Shown in pieces: positions 35,802-45,251 of a DNA stretch of 64,000 bases. Made by a program: the position numbers and the translations under genes. The stretch is from SHVO01 sp041905795. GTDB taxonomy: Bacteria > Pseudomonadota > Alphaproteobacteria > Rhodospirillales > Rhodospirillaceae. Positions within the stretch are counted from its first letter, which is position 1, and the number at the start of each line of letters is the position of its first letter. The stretch lies in contig JAYRKL010000021.1 of the NCBI GenBank assembly GCA_041905795.1, positions 3,372-67,371 of the forward strand, in the 5' to 3' direction. Below the pieces are notes generated by a model. The model did no database searches and was not told where the DNA came from. It saw nothing but the letters and a program-made list of their open reading frames with translations.

Positions 35802-37604
35802 TTACGCCGCCACACCCGCGCCGAACAACTCATCCTCCAGGTCCATGATGGTCTCGCCGCCGGCGAGGATGGATGAGAGCAGGGCGCCGGTCTGCGGCAG
35901 CAGCTTGTTCATATAGAAGCGCGCGGTCTTCACCTTGCCTTTGTAGAACCCGGTCGGGTCGTCGCCGAGCTTGCCGTAGGCGAGCTTCGCCATGCGCGCC
36001 CACATGAAGCCGACACTGACATAGCTCAGCAATTTAAGCAGGTCCGTGGCCGCGGCCGCGGCTTCGTTGGGGTTGGAAAGACCCTTCTGCGCCACGGCGC
36101 CGACCGCCTGCTGCAGGCGGCCGAAGGCCTTGGCGAGGCCGAGCACGATCTCCTCCATCTGCGGATCGGCGGCGTTGTCCTCGATGAATTGCTGCACCGG
36201 ATGGAAGAACGAACGCAGGTAGCGGCCGTAGTGGGCGCTCATCTTGCGCCCCACCAGGTCGAGCGCCTGGATGCCGTTGGTGCCTTCGTAGATCTGGGTG
36301 ATGCGGGCGTCGCGCACGAACTGCTCCATGCCGTGCTCACGGATATAGCCGTGGCCGCCGTAGATCTGGACCCCGAGGTTGGCGTTGTCGAAGCCGATGT
36401 CGGTGCCGAAGGCTTTTACGACAGGGGTGAGCAGCTGGATCAGGTCGTCATGGCGGGTGCGTTCTTCCTCGGTGGCGGCTTTCTCGGCCTTGTCCTGGCT
36501 CATGGCCACCCACATCGCCAGCGCGCGCATGCCTTCAGTCAGCGCTTTCATGGTGAGCAGGTTCTTGCGCACGTCCGGGTGGACGATGAGCGGGTCGGCG
36601 GGTTTGTCGGGCGCCACCGCGCCCTTGAGGCCGCGGCCCTGCAGGCGTTCGCGCGCATAGAGCAGGCCGCCCTGGTAGGCGACTTCGGACAGGCCCAGGC
36701 CCTGCACGCCGACACCCAAACGCGCCGTGTTCATCATGGCGAACATGGCGCGCATGCCCTTGTTGAGGTCGCCCACCAGCCAGCCTTGGGCGTTGTCGAA
36801 GTTGATGACGCAGGTGGCCGAGGCCTTGATGCCCATCTTGTGTTCGATGGAGCCGCAGGAAGCGCCGTTGCGCGCACCGACCGATCCGTCCGCCTTGGGC
36901 AGGAACTTGGGGCAGATGAACAGGCTGATGCCGCGAATCCCGGCGGGGGCGTCGGGCGTGCGCGCCAGCACCAGGTGGACGATGTTGTCGGTGAGGTCAT
37001 GCTCACCCGCCGAGATGAAGATCTTGGTGCCGGTGAGTTTGTAGCTGCCGTCGGCTTGGGGTTCCGCCTTGGTGCGCACCAGGCCGAGATCGGTGCCGCA
37101 CTGGGGCTCGGTCAGGCACATGGTGCCGCTCCAGGTGCCGTCGACGAACTTCGGCAGGTAGGTCTGCCGCAACGCGTCGGTGCCGTAGAGCTTGAGGGCG
37201 TTATAGGCGCCGTGGGTGAGGCCGGGGTACATGCCGAAGGCCATGTTGGAGGAGCAGATCATCTCCTCGACCAGCATGTTGAGCGCTTTCGGGCATCCTT
37301 GGCCGCCGTATTCCGGGTCGGCGGCAATGCCAGTCCACCCGCCGGCGATGAACTGCTGGTAGGCCTCCTTGAAGCCCTTGGGCGTGCGCACCACGCCGTT
37401 CTCGAAGTGGCAGCCTTCCTCGTCGCCGGAGCGGTTCAGGGGGAACAGCACTTCGGCGGCAAGTTTGCCGGCTTCTTCCAGCACCGCGTCGACCACGTCG
37501 GCGGTGAAGTCGCCGTAGCCCGGCAGGTTGGCGAGGCCGTCACCGTCGAACAGCTCGCGATAGACAAACCGCATGTCGCGGAGGGGCGCGTTGTACACAG
37601 CCAT
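35802..37604 (-). CDS. Acyl-CoA dehydrogenase, long (about 600 aa) type
   Basis: A 600-residue FAD-dependent acyl-CoA dehydrogenase of the enlarged type with a C-terminal helical extension. It carries the FAD/substrate motif CLTEPQCGTDLG, the GTKIFISAGEHDLTDN strand, and the catalytic Glu in ITQIYEGTNGIQALDL. It makes the first double bond in fatty acyl-CoA. The start at 37604 has AAGGAAAG upstream. It lies in a beta-oxidation block after the bifunctional enzyme, from which it is separated by a family B repeat (37624-37700). Confidence 0.93.
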   Translation of the reverse strand: MAVYNAPLRDMRFVYRELFDGDGLANLPGYGDFTADVVDAVLEEAGKLAAEVLFPLNRSGDEEGCHFENGVVRTPKGFKEAYQQFIAGGWTGIAADPEYGGQGCPKALNMLVEEMICSSNMAFGMYPGLTHGAYNALKLYGTDALRQTYLPKFVDGTWSGTMCLTEPQCGTDLGLVRTKAEPQADGSYKLTGTKIFISAGEHDLTDNIVHLVLARTPDAPAGIRGISLFICPKFLPKADGSVGARNGASCGSIEHKMGIKASATCVINFDNAQGWLVGDLNKGMRAMFAMMNTARLGVGVQGLGLSEVAYQGGLLYARERLQGRGLKGAVAPDKPADPLIVHPDVRKNLLTMKALTEGMRALAMWVAMSQDKAEKAATEEERTRHDDLIQLLTPVVKAFGTDIGFDNANLGVQIYGGHGYIREHGMEQFVRDARITQIYEGTNGIQALDLVGRKMSAHYGRYLRSFFHPVQQFIEDNAADPQMEEIVLGLAKAFGRLQQAVGAVAQKGLSNPNEAAAAATDLLKLLSYVSVGFMWARMAKLAYGKLGDDPTGFYKGKVKTARFYMNKLLPQTGALLSSILAGGETIMDLEDELFGAGVAA

Positions 37605-37623
37605 GACTTCTTTCCTTCTACCC

Positions 37624-37700
37624 TTGTCATTGCCCGGCTTGACCGGGCAATCCATCCCTCAACAGGCGTTAGCGTTTGTCGAACCATGGATGCCCCGGTA
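37624..37700 (-). repeat. Dispersed palindromic repeat, family B, copy 2
   Basis: Hairpin ATTGCCCGG/CCGGGCAAT (37629-37651) followed by ATCCATCCCTCA and, further on, ACCATGGAT. The left part matches copy 1 at 8014. It fills part of the 158-bp gap between the HAD-ECH gene and the acyl-CoA dehydrogenase gene. Strand is arbitrary. Confidence 0.7.
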
Positions 37701-37762
37701 CTTCTTAGCGGCGGGCTTCGCCCGCGGCCGCGGCACGACAGTTGTGTTTGTATCGCGAGCGG

Positions 37763-40096
37763 CTAGTTCCTCAACGGTTTGCCGGTGTCGAGCATCACTT
37801 CCATGCGCGCCAGCGTCGCCGGGTTCTTGCAGAGTTCAATGAAGGACGCGCGCTCGAGCTTGAGCAGGTCCTTCTCGGTGATGGTCTCGGTGTGGTCGGT
37901 CTTTCCACCGGTGAGCACCTTCGCCAGCGCCATGGACACCACCTGATCGTGCTTCGTGACCTTGCCCAGGAGGGTCATGCCCTGCAGCGCCACCTTGAGG
38001 GCGGCGATGCCGCCTTCGCCGGGCAAGGAAATGCTCTCATCCTTGGGCGGTGTGTAGGCCTCGGCGAGCTTGAGGGCCTTGGCCTTGGCGTCGGCGAGCA
38101 AGCGGTCGCGGTTCATGGAGATGCCGTCGGTGGCGCGCAGGATGCCCATTTCCTTGGCTTCGAACGCCGACTTGCCGACCTGCGCCGTACCAATCATTTC
38201 AAAGGCTTTGGCGACCGCGGGGATCGGGCCCTTGGGCAGTTTCGGATCGGCCTTGAGCCGCAGCAGCATCTCCTTGCAGCCGCCCCAGCCCGGGATCACG
38301 CCCACGCCGACCTCCACCAGGCCGGGGTAGGTCTCCGCATGGGCCTGGATGGCGTCGGAGTGCAGCAGGATCTCGCAGCCGCCCCCCAGCGCCATGCCGA
38401 TCGGTGCCGAGACCACCGGGAACGGCGCCTGCTTGAGGGCCATGTAAGTCTTCTGGCCGTCCTCGATGATGCTCTCGATCTCGCTCCACACCGCGATATT
38501 GGCGGCGAACAGCAAGAGGCCGATGTTGGCGCCGACCGAGAAGTTGGGGCCCTCGTTGTGGATGACCAGGCCTTTCCATTTCTTGTCGGCCTTGAACATT
38601 TTGATCACGTCCTTGTAGAGGCCCATGATCAGGGGGTCCAAGCTGTTGGCGCGCGAGGTGAACTCGAAACAGGCGACGCCGTCGCCCAAGTCCCAGACTT
38701 TGGCGGACGGATTTTTGAGGATCGGTGTCGCGCCGCGCTTGACGTCCGACAGCTTGAGCACGCCGGGGGCGCGCACGACATCGGCGTAGTCACCTTTGAC
38801 GGTCAGGTATTTCAGCTTGTTGCCGTCGATCTTGTAGAAGCCGCCCTTGTCGGCGGCGAGTTTCAGGAGCGCCGGCACGGTGAGCTTCTCGGCCGCGAGC
38901 TTATCGGCGAACCATTTGGCGCCCATGGAATCGATGATCTCGAACGGGCCAAGCTTCCAGCCGTAACCGTCCTTCATGGCCTCGTCGACGTCGACGATGG
39001 TGTCGGCGATCTCCGGCACCAGTCCGGCGGCGTAGGCGAGCCCGCCGCTGGCGAGCTTCCAGGCGTACTGACCGCCCTTGTCGGGATGTTCGACCACGCC
39101 CTTCAGGCCCTTCTTGCCGGCCTCGACGCTGGCGAGTTGGGCTTTCTGGCTGGGCTCATACTGCGCGGTCTTGAGGTTGATGCTTTCCTTGATCTTGTTC
39201 CCGCCGTCCTTGCGCAGGCGGTAGAAGCCCGAGACGCCTTTGCGGCCGATCCATTTGTTGGCGAGCATGGTGGTGACCACCGGCGGTTCGCCGGAGATCG
39301 CCACATAGGGATCGGTCTTGGGCAGCAGCGAGAGCATGGACTTGGTGAGATGCGGCATCAGGTCGATGCCGATCAGGTCGAGCAGGCCGAAGACGCCGGT
39401 TTTGGGGATGCCGAACGGTTTCGATCCCACCGCGTCCGCTTCATCGATGGTCAGGCCGAGGTTCAGCGCTTCCACCACCGCGTTCTGCATCCAGTAGATG
39501 CCGATGCGGTTGCCGATGAAACCCGGGGTGTCCTTGCACACCACCACGCCCTTGCCGAGGCGGATGTCGCCGAAGTCGCGCACCATGGTGATGGCGTCGG
39601 CGCGGGTCTTCGGGCCGCCGACGATCTCCAGGAGGCGCATGTAGCGCGGCGGGTTGAAGAAGTGGGTGATCATGAAATCCGGCACCATCTCCGCCGGCAT
39701 GCCCTCGGTCAGGGTGGCGAGCGGGATGGTCGAGGTGTTGGACGACACCACCGAGCCCTTCTTGCGGTGTTTCTCGACCTTCTTGTAGAGGTTCTGCTTG
39801 ATGTCGAGGCGCTCGATCACGGCTTCGATGATCCAGTCGCAGTCGGCGAGCAGGTCGAGGTTGTCGTCGATATTGCCGGTGGTGATCAGGCCGGCGTTGC
39901 GCTTGGACATGAACGGCGCCGGGTCGGTCTTGAGCAGCTTGGCGACCGCGCCTTCGGCGATGGCATTGCGGTTTTTTCCGTCCTTGGGGACGATGTCCAG
40001 GAGGACCACCGGCACGCCGGCATTGGTGATATGGGCGGCGATGCCGGCTCCCATCACGCCGGCACCGATCACCGCCGCTTTTTTGATTTCGGCCAT
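37763..40096 (-). CDS. Bifunctional 3-hydroxyacyl-CoA dehydrogenase/enoyl-CoA hydratase (HAD-ECH order)
   Basis: A 777-residue enzyme of beta-oxidation. The N-terminal NAD domain begins AVIGAGVMGAGIAAHI, with NTSTIPLATL and HFFNPPRYMRLLEI. The C-terminal third is a crotonase domain with SVGANIGLLLFAA and the oxyanion GMALGGGCEILL, and PGLVEVGVGVIPGWGG. This order (dehydrogenase first, hydratase last) is that of FadN/YusL, opposite to E. coli FadB and FadJ. It catalyses the second and third steps of the cycle. The start at 40096 lies 11 bp after the thiolase stop, so it is co-transcribed with the thiolase. Confidence 0.93.
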   Translation of the reverse strand: MAEIKKAAVIGAGVMGAGIAAHITNAGVPVVLLDIVPKDGKNRNAIAEGAVAKLLKTDPAPFMSKRNAGLITTGNIDDNLDLLADCDWIIEAVIERLDIKQNLYKKVEKHRKKGSVVSSNTSTIPLATLTEGMPAEMVPDFMITHFFNPPRYMRLLEIVGGPKTRADAITMVRDFGDIRLGKGVVVCKDTPGFIGNRIGIYWMQNAVVEALNLGLTIDEADAVGSKPFGIPKTGVFGLLDLIGIDLMPHLTKSMLSLLPKTDPYVAISGEPPVVTTMLANKWIGRKGVSGFYRLRKDGGNKIKESINLKTAQYEPSQKAQLASVEAGKKGLKGVVEHPDKGGQYAWKLASGGLAYAAGLVPEIADTIVDVDEAMKDGYGWKLGPFEIIDSMGAKWFADKLAAEKLTVPALLKLAADKGGFYKIDGNKLKYLTVKGDYADVVRAPGVLKLSDVKRGATPILKNPSAKVWDLGDGVACFEFTSRANSLDPLIMGLYKDVIKMFKADKKWKGLVIHNEGPNFSVGANIGLLLFAANIAVWSEIESIIEDGQKTYMALKQAPFPVVSAPIGMALGGGCEILLHSDAIQAHAETYPGLVEVGVGVIPGWGGCKEMLLRLKADPKLPKGPIPAVAKAFEMIGTAQVGKSAFEAKEMGILRATDGISMNRDRLLADAKAKALKLAEAYTPPKDESISLPGEGGIAALKVALQGMTLLGKVTKHDQVVSMALAKVLTGGKTDHTETITEKDLLKLERASFIELCKNPATLARMEVMLDTGKPLRN

Positions 40097-40107
40097 GGTT
40101 TCTGCCC

Positions 40108-41244
40108 TCACATGGCTTCCAGCACGGTGGCGACACCCTGGCCGCCGCCGATGCACATGCTGGCCAGGGCGTACTTCTTCTTCTCGCGCTGGAGCAGGGC
40201 CGCGGCCTTGCCGGTGATGCGCCCGCCGGAGGCGCCCAAAGGATGGCCAATGGCGATGGCGCCGCCGTCGATATTGGTTCTGGCCAGGTCGATGCCGAGG
40301 TCCTGCACCACCGACAGCGCCTGGGCGGCGAAGGCTTCGTTGAGTTCGATGATGTCGATCTGGTCGAGCTTGAGGCCGGCGCGCGCCAGCGCCTTCTTCA
40401 CCGCCGGCACCGGGCCGATGCCCATGATCTCCGGCGCGCAGCCGGCGACCGAGATGGCGAGGATGCGCGCCAGCGGCTTGAGACCGTTCTTCTTGGCGTA
40501 GTCTTCGGTGCACACCAGCACCGCCGAGGCGCCGTCGGTGAGCGGCGACGAGGTGCCGGCGGTGACCGTGCCGGTGTCCTTGAAGGCGGGCTTCAGCGCG
40601 GCCAGGCCTTCGGGCGTGGTGTCGGCGCGGATGCAGCCGTCGGTGTCGACCATGCCGCCGTCGCCTTTCACCGGGATGATCTCGTCCTTGAACTTGCCGT
40701 CTGCTTGCGCCTTGGCGGCGCGGCGGTGGCTCTCGACCGCGAACGCTTCCTGCTTGGCGCGGCTGATCTGGTACTTCTCGGCCAGGTTCTCGGCGGTTTC
40801 GCCCATGCCGATGTAGGCCTGGACGCCGGCGTTGACGAGGCCGGGGTTGGGCATGGGGTTGAAACCGCCCATGCTCACGCGGCTCATGCTCTCGATGCCG
40901 GCGCAGATGAACACTTCGCCCGCGCCCATTTTGATGGCGCCGGCGGCCTGGTGGATGGTCTGCATGGAGGAGCCGCAGAAGCGGTTCACCGTCACGCCCG
41001 CGACCGTGTTCGGCAATCCGGCGATGAACACGACGTTGCGCCCGATGTTGAGGCCCTGTTCGGCTTCCGGGAAGGCGCAGCCCATGAGCAGGTCTTCGAT
41101 ATGCTCGGGATTGACCTTGAGTTTCTCCATCAGGCCCTTGATCACCGCGCCCGCCATGTCGTCGGGCCGGGTCTTGCGCAATGCGCCCTTGTTGGCGAGC
41201 GTGAAGGCGGAGCGGGCGTACCCTGCGATGACGATATTGCTCAT
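40108..41244 (-). CDS. fadA: Acetyl-CoA acyltransferase (thiolase)
   Basis: A 378-residue thiolase. The nucleophilic Cys is in VNRFCGSSMQTIH, the active-site His in IAIGHPLGASGGR and the second Cys in MCIGGGQG; ELNEAFAAQ is also present. It cleaves 3-ketoacyl-CoA to acetyl-CoA and a shortened acyl-CoA. The start at 41244 has AGGGGAAAG upstream. It lies between fadD and the HAD-ECH gene with short gaps (30 and 11 bp), so it belongs to one operon. The exact paralogue symbol is a best guess. Confidence 0.92.
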   Translation of the reverse strand: MSNIVIAGYARSAFTLANKGALRKTRPDDMAGAVIKGLMEKLKVNPEHIEDLLMGCAFPEAEQGLNIGRNVVFIAGLPNTVAGVTVNRFCGSSMQTIHQAAGAIKMGAGEVFICAGIESMSRVSMGGFNPMPNPGLVNAGVQAYIGMGETAENLAEKYQISRAKQEAFAVESHRRAAKAQADGKFKDEIIPVKGDGGMVDTDGCIRADTTPEGLAALKPAFKDTGTVTAGTSSPLTDGASAVLVCTEDYAKKNGLKPLARILAISVAGCAPEIMGIGPVPAVKKALARAGLKLDQIDIIELNEAFAAQALSVVQDLGIDLARTNIDGGAIAIGHPLGASGGRITGKAAALLQREKKKYALASMCIGGGQGVATVLEAM

Positions 41245-41274
41245 AGTCTTTCCCCTTATTGCCTGTGCCGGCAT

Positions 41275-43047
41275 TCAGCCTGGTTTGGTGTCGGTATCTT
41301 TGGCCGCTTCTTCCGCCTTGAGTTCCTTTTTCGACAGTTTGCCGATCATGGTTTTGGGCAGGACATCGCGGAATTCATATTGCGCCGGGCGTTCGATGGA
41401 CGACAGCCGCTCCTTCAGGAAGTCGCGGATCTCGGGCTCGGTCAGGGTCATGCCGGCGCGCACCTTGATGAAGGCCTTGGGCGCCTCGCCCCGGTAGGCA
41501 TCCGGGATGCCGATGACGTTCACTTCCTCGACCGCGGGATGCAGGTAGATGGCCTCTTCCACCACGCGCGGATAGATCTTGTAGCCCGAAGCGTTGATCA
41601 TGTCCTTGATGCGGTCGACGATGAAGACGTAGCCGTCCTCGTCGATATAGCCGATGTCGCCGGTATGCAGCGCGCCGTCCTTGAGGACGTCGGCGGTGTC
41701 CTTGGGCCGGTTCCAGTAGCCCTTCATCACCTGCGGCCCGCGCACGCAGATCTCGCCTTTCTCGCCGACGCCGAGGATACGGTCGTCGTCGAGAGCATGG
41801 ATTTCGACGATGGTGCCGGGAAGCGGCAGGCCCACCGAGCCCGCCTTGTTGATGCCCTGCGTCGGGTTGGTGCAGACCACCGGCGAGGTCTCGGACAGCC
41901 CGTAGCCCTCCACCACGATGCTGCCGGTGATGGTCTCGAACGAGCGTTTCACCTCCACCGGCAGCGGCGCGCCGCCGGAGATGCAGCATTTGAGCGAGGT
42001 GAGGTCGAGGCGCTTGGCCTCCGGCGCGTGATTGATGGCGGTGTAGATGGTGGGCACGGCCGGAAACACGGTGGGCCGCTTCTTATGGATGGTCTTCAGG
42101 CAATCTATCAGCTCGAAGCGCGGCAGCATGATGATCTCGCCGCCGAATTCGAGGCCGACCAGCATCACCACGGTCATGGCGAAGACATGGAAGAACGGCA
42201 GGGCGGCCAGGAATTTCTCGTTGCCGGCCGTGCCGCCGCCGTACCAGCGCGCCACCTGGCGGGCGTTGGCGGTGACGTTGGCGTGGGTCAGCATCGCCGC
42301 CTTGGGCACACCCGTCGTACCGCCCGTGTATTGCAGCACCGCCACGTCGGTCTTGGGATCGATGGCGGCGGGCGCGGGATTGCCGGCGTTGTCGAGCAGC
42401 TGCTCCCACAGCACGATCCGCTCGTTCGCCTGCACCGGAACGACCTGGGAGCGTTTGAACAGCTTGAACAGGAGGCCGGTCAGCGGCGGCAAGGCCGCGG
42501 CGAACGAGCACACCACCAGCTTCTTGAGTTTGGTGGTGTCGAAGAGCGTGACCGCCTTGGGATAGGTGATGGCGAGATCCATGGTCACCAGGATGTCGAT
42601 CTCCGAATCCCTGACCATGTTCTCGAGTTCGCGCGCGGCGTAGAGCGGGTTCATGTTGACCACGGTGCCGCCCGCCCGCGCGATGCCGAAGAAGGCGATC
42701 GGGTAATAGGGCGTGTTGGGCAGCAACAGGCCGACGCGCGTACCCTTGCCGACACCGCGTTTCTGGAAACCCTCGGCGGCGCGTTTCACCGCCGCGCCGG
42801 TTTCGGCGTAGCTCCAATGCCGGCCGAGGAATTCGAGGCAGGGCTTCTCCGGATAGCGCGCCACCGCCGCATCGAGCAGGTGGAACACCGGCTCGGCCGG
42901 GAGCGGCATCGCCCAAGGGGCGAAGGGCGGGTAATTCTTCAGCCAAGGATAGGCCGGCGCGTCCTGGTTTGGCGGCATTTTCGGCGATGAACCGGTGTCC
43001 GCTTCATCGGCAAATGCTCCAGCGCGGCTCTCCGTCGTGGCGTTCAC
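41275..43047 (-). CDS. fadD: Long-chain fatty acid-CoA ligase with repeat-derived N-terminus
   Basis: A 590-residue acyl-CoA synthetase. It has the AMP-binding YTGGTTGVPKAAML, GYGLSETSPVV, the hinge DRIKDMINASGYKIYP and the catalytic lysine in KTMIGKLSKKEL. It activates long-chain fatty acids for beta-oxidation. The GTG start at 43047 is set by a strong GGGAGGGG ribosome site 6 bp away. Residues 9 to 27 (AGAFADEADTGSSPKMPPN) are encoded by repeat copy A4, so the repeat is translated. The ATG at M24 (42978) lacks a ribosome site. The family core begins near YPWLKNYPPF at residue 33. Confidence 0.93.
   Translation of the reverse strand: MNATTESRAGAFADEADTGSSPKMPPNQDAPAYPWLKNYPPFAPWAMPLPAEPVFHLLDAAVARYPEKPCLEFLGRHWSYAETGAAVKRAAEGFQKRGVGKGTRVGLLLPNTPYYPIAFFGIARAGGTVVNMNPLYAARELENMVRDSEIDILVTMDLAITYPKAVTLFDTTKLKKLVVCSFAAALPPLTGLLFKLFKRSQVVPVQANERIVLWEQLLDNAGNPAPAAIDPKTDVAVLQYTGGTTGVPKAAMLTHANVTANARQVARWYGGGTAGNEKFLAALPFFHVFAMTVVMLVGLEFGGEIIMLPRFELIDCLKTIHKKRPTVFPAVPTIYTAINHAPEAKRLDLTSLKCCISGGAPLPVEVKRSFETITGSIVVEGYGLSETSPVVCTNPTQGINKAGSVGLPLPGTIVEIHALDDDRILGVGEKGEICVRGPQVMKGYWNRPKDTADVLKDGALHTGDIGYIDEDGYVFIVDRIKDMINASGYKIYPRVVEEAIYLHPAVEEVNVIGIPDAYRGEAPKAFIKVRAGMTLTEPEIRDFLKERLSSIERPAQYEFRDVLPKTMIGKLSKKELKAEEAAKDTDTKPG
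42968..43021 (-). repeat. Dispersed palindromic repeat, family A, copy 4, inside fadD
   Basis: Read on the minus strand: GAGCATTTGCCGATGAA, GCGGACACCGG, TTCATCGCCGAAAATGC, then GCCAAA. It matches copy 1 almost base for base and keeps the inner arms CGATGAA/TTCATCG. It lies within the coding frame of the fadD N-terminus. Confidence 0.85.
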
Positions 43048-43239
43048 GTCCCCCTCCCGGGTGGCAGATCTGCCGGTGTGCGAAGCCCGTCAGGGCGCGG
43101 CCCTCTGTGGGGCTCAATTCCGCCGCTGACCGGTTTCTAAAAAAATCTTAGCGAATCAATTGCTTCGCGGGAAGAGACGGTTCCGGCCGCTCGACCCGCG
43201 CCGCCACCGGTAGAGGGTGAGGGCCGCACCGGACGCCAG

Positions 43240-43548
43240 CTATTGATCGAGCAGGCTCGACAGTTTGAGCGCGATGCCCTTGGAGCCGAACACCTTCAGC
43301 TTGCCCAGGGTGAAGGCGACCATGGGGTTGAGGTCGCCGTTGATCAGTTTGACCATGCTTTCGGGCGAAAGGACCAAGGTGGTTTCGGCCTCATCGCTCT
43401 CGGGATTGGGGATGATTTTCACCTCGTCGCCGGTGGCGTCCAGCAGCACCTTGCCGTCGTCGCCGAGGTCGAACAGGACGGTATGGTTGAGTTCCTTGAG
43501 CTTGTCCGCCTGGCCCTGCATCTCACTGACGATGTCTTCCAACGCCAT
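43240..43548 (-). CDS. SCP2 sterol-transfer family protein
   Basis: A 102-residue SCP-2-like lipid carrier. The pattern HTVLFDLGDDGKVLLDATGD, then the S-PES-MVKLINGDLNPMVAFTLGKLKVFGS core and a C-terminal LSSLLDQ, is typical of bacterial SCP2 domains. It binds acyl chains or acyl-CoA in a hydrophobic tunnel. The ATG at 43548 is supported by GGAGGGGTC. It is upstream of fadD by 192 bp on the same strand, which fits a role in fatty acid supply. Confidence 0.88.
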   Translation of the reverse strand: MALEDIVSEMQGQADKLKELNHTVLFDLGDDGKVLLDATGDEVKIIPNPESDEAETTLVLSPESMVKLINGDLNPMVAFTLGKLKVFGSKGIALKLSSLLDQ

Positions 43549-43935
43549 GACCCCTCCGGTTTTCGCAAACAACGGCTTTCCGGCCGCGGTTCGATTTTGA
43601 CTCATATCATTGTGACCGGCGAGCGCCGGCGGTGAAACTCCCGTCCAAACACCAAATAAAAACCAATCGTGAGTCCAAAAACTTAACGACATGCGGCCCG
43701 CCTCGCGTCCTGATCCCCAGCCGCGTCCTGGTCCCCAATCATGAACCCTCCCAGGGACTTGGCCCCCGGCACAATCGTCGCGACACGCTAGAGAAATCCA
43801 AGAATTTCATGGCGTTAATTGACCGGTGCGGGCCTTCCGGCTAGCTTCTGGAGGGTTGAAGCTGCGGGGGCCGGACAAGGGGCAAGAAGCGCCCGTGTCG
43901 GGGTGTGGGCGGCCTTTGCGAGGCGATAGAGTGGG
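43549..43935. other. Divergent intergenic region (387 bp)
   Basis: It separates minus-strand SCP2/fadD genes from the plus-strand EAL-like gene and should hold both promoters. A long frame on the minus strand in front of the SCP2 start has no ribosome site or family similarity and is left out. No repeat of family A or B, strong palindrome or RNA gene was seen. Confidence 0.5.
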
Positions 43936-45189
43936 ATGTCTGAAACTCAATACCCGGCCATGAACCAGGCTGAGCCCCAGGCCGCCAAGCCAAAGGACTT
44001 GCGTGCCCTGGTCCATGACATGGGCCATTGGCGCCATGCGCCCGAAAGCGGCGTCAATCTGGTCATCCTCAGCGTCGCCGCCGTCCTGCCCGAAACCAAG
44101 CGCTCGCCCGGCCTGATCGCCCAGATCTCCGACGGCGCGGCCGGGATCGCCGCCAAGCGCGCCGGCTTCTGCTACCAGGTGTCGGATTGCGACTTCGCCA
44201 TCATGGCCAAGCTGGCCGAGAGCGCGCTGGTCGCCATGGTGCGCGACCTCAAGGTCGACATGCTGCGCACCATCGAGCGCAATTTCCCCGGCAGCTTCGG
44301 TTCCATCGACCAGAGCCGCCTGGTGCTGTCCTATGATCTGGTCAACAACTACCGCTCCGCCGCCGACCGGGTTGCCAAATACGCCGAGATCGCCCAGCGC
44401 TCTGTCGCTGACGACGCCGGCCCCGGCGGCAACAAGCAGCTCCGGCCGCTCACGCCCGCCGACATCAAGAACGTGATGAAGGCCTATGAGAAGTTCGGCA
44501 ACGAGAGATTCATCAAGGCTTTCGTCCGCACCCAGGACGTGATGCTCAATATCGCCGACAAGCCGCCGGAAACCGTGCTGCGCGAGTATTTCATCAGCAT
44601 GGACCTGCTGCGCAAACCGCTGTTCATCGACGTCGAGATGCGCGGCTCCGGGCGGCTGTTCAATGAGTTCACTTTGGTGCTGGACCAGATCCTGCTCCAG
44701 GCCTTCAACCAGATGCACACCACCGGCGAACGCTGTTCCATCAACCTCAATGTCGAGAGCGTGTTCACCGAGGCGTTCGAAGGTTTCATCGAGGCGACGC
44801 CGCCGGCGGTGCTGGAGAAGGTGGTGTTCGAGTTCCGCCAGTCCAACATCGTCGAGAATTTCGACGAGTTCCAGGTGGCGCGCGGCCTGATCAGGTCCAA
44901 GGGCGCGCATATCGCCGTCGACCAGATTTTCCCGCAGACCGTGGGGCTGGTGGATCTGGACTATATCGGCGCGAGCATCGCGAAAATCCATTGGCGCAAC
45001 GGCGCCGAGGAGATCCTGAAAGAGCGTGAGCGGGCGATCAAATACCTGATCGACTGCAACGTGGTGCCGGTCCTGATCCGTGTCGACAACGAGCGCGCGC
45101 TCGAGGTCGGGGCGCGCATGGGCATCAACATGTTCCAGGGCTTCCTGATCGACCAGAAGCTGGGCCACAGACCGGAAACCGGCGCATAA
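43936..45189 (+). CDS. Degenerate EAL-domain-like regulatory protein
   Basis: A 417-residue soluble protein. The second half follows the EAL fold: QMHTTGERCSINLNVESVF, VVFEFRQSNIVENFDEF, then SKGAHIAVDQIFPQ where DDFGTG would stand, and the end GARMGINMFQGFLID. The catalytic EAL and DDFGTG residues are missing, so c-di-GMP hydrolysis is unlikely. The N-terminal half (IAQISDGAAGIAAKRAG, YQVSDCDFAIMAKLAES) is weakly like a GGDEF module without its signature. Binding of c-di-GMP or a partner protein is possible. The gene is 62 bp before the PP2C sensor phosphatase, with the same strand, suggesting a shared pathway. Confidence 0.65.
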   Translation: MSETQYPAMNQAEPQAAKPKDLRALVHDMGHWRHAPESGVNLVILSVAAVLPETKRSPGLIAQISDGAAGIAAKRAGFCYQVSDCDFAIMAKLAESALVAMVRDLKVDMLRTIERNFPGSFGSIDQSRLVLSYDLVNNYRSAADRVAKYAEIAQRSVADDAGPGGNKQLRPLTPADIKNVMKAYEKFGNERFIKAFVRTQDVMLNIADKPPETVLREYFISMDLLRKPLFIDVEMRGSGRLFNEFTLVLDQILLQAFNQMHTTGERCSINLNVESVFTEAFEGFIEATPPAVLEKVVFEFRQSNIVENFDEFQVARGLIRSKGAHIAVDQIFPQTVGLVDLDYIGASIAKIHWRNGAEEILKERERAIKYLIDCNVVPVLIRVDNERALEVGARMGINMFQGFLIDQKLGHRPETGA

Positions 45190-45251
45190 CTGCTTGCTGG
45201 TTTCACCATATTGCGGGCGGCGGGGTTTGACGGCATGGTCCAAACCGAATC

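Noticed and set aside
37742..42990. Two plus-strand frames of more than 900 aa opposite the beta-oxidation genes
   Set aside because: Antisense shadows of the HAD-ECH, thiolase and fadD genes, with no domain motif and repeated Gly-Asp-His-Val stretches.
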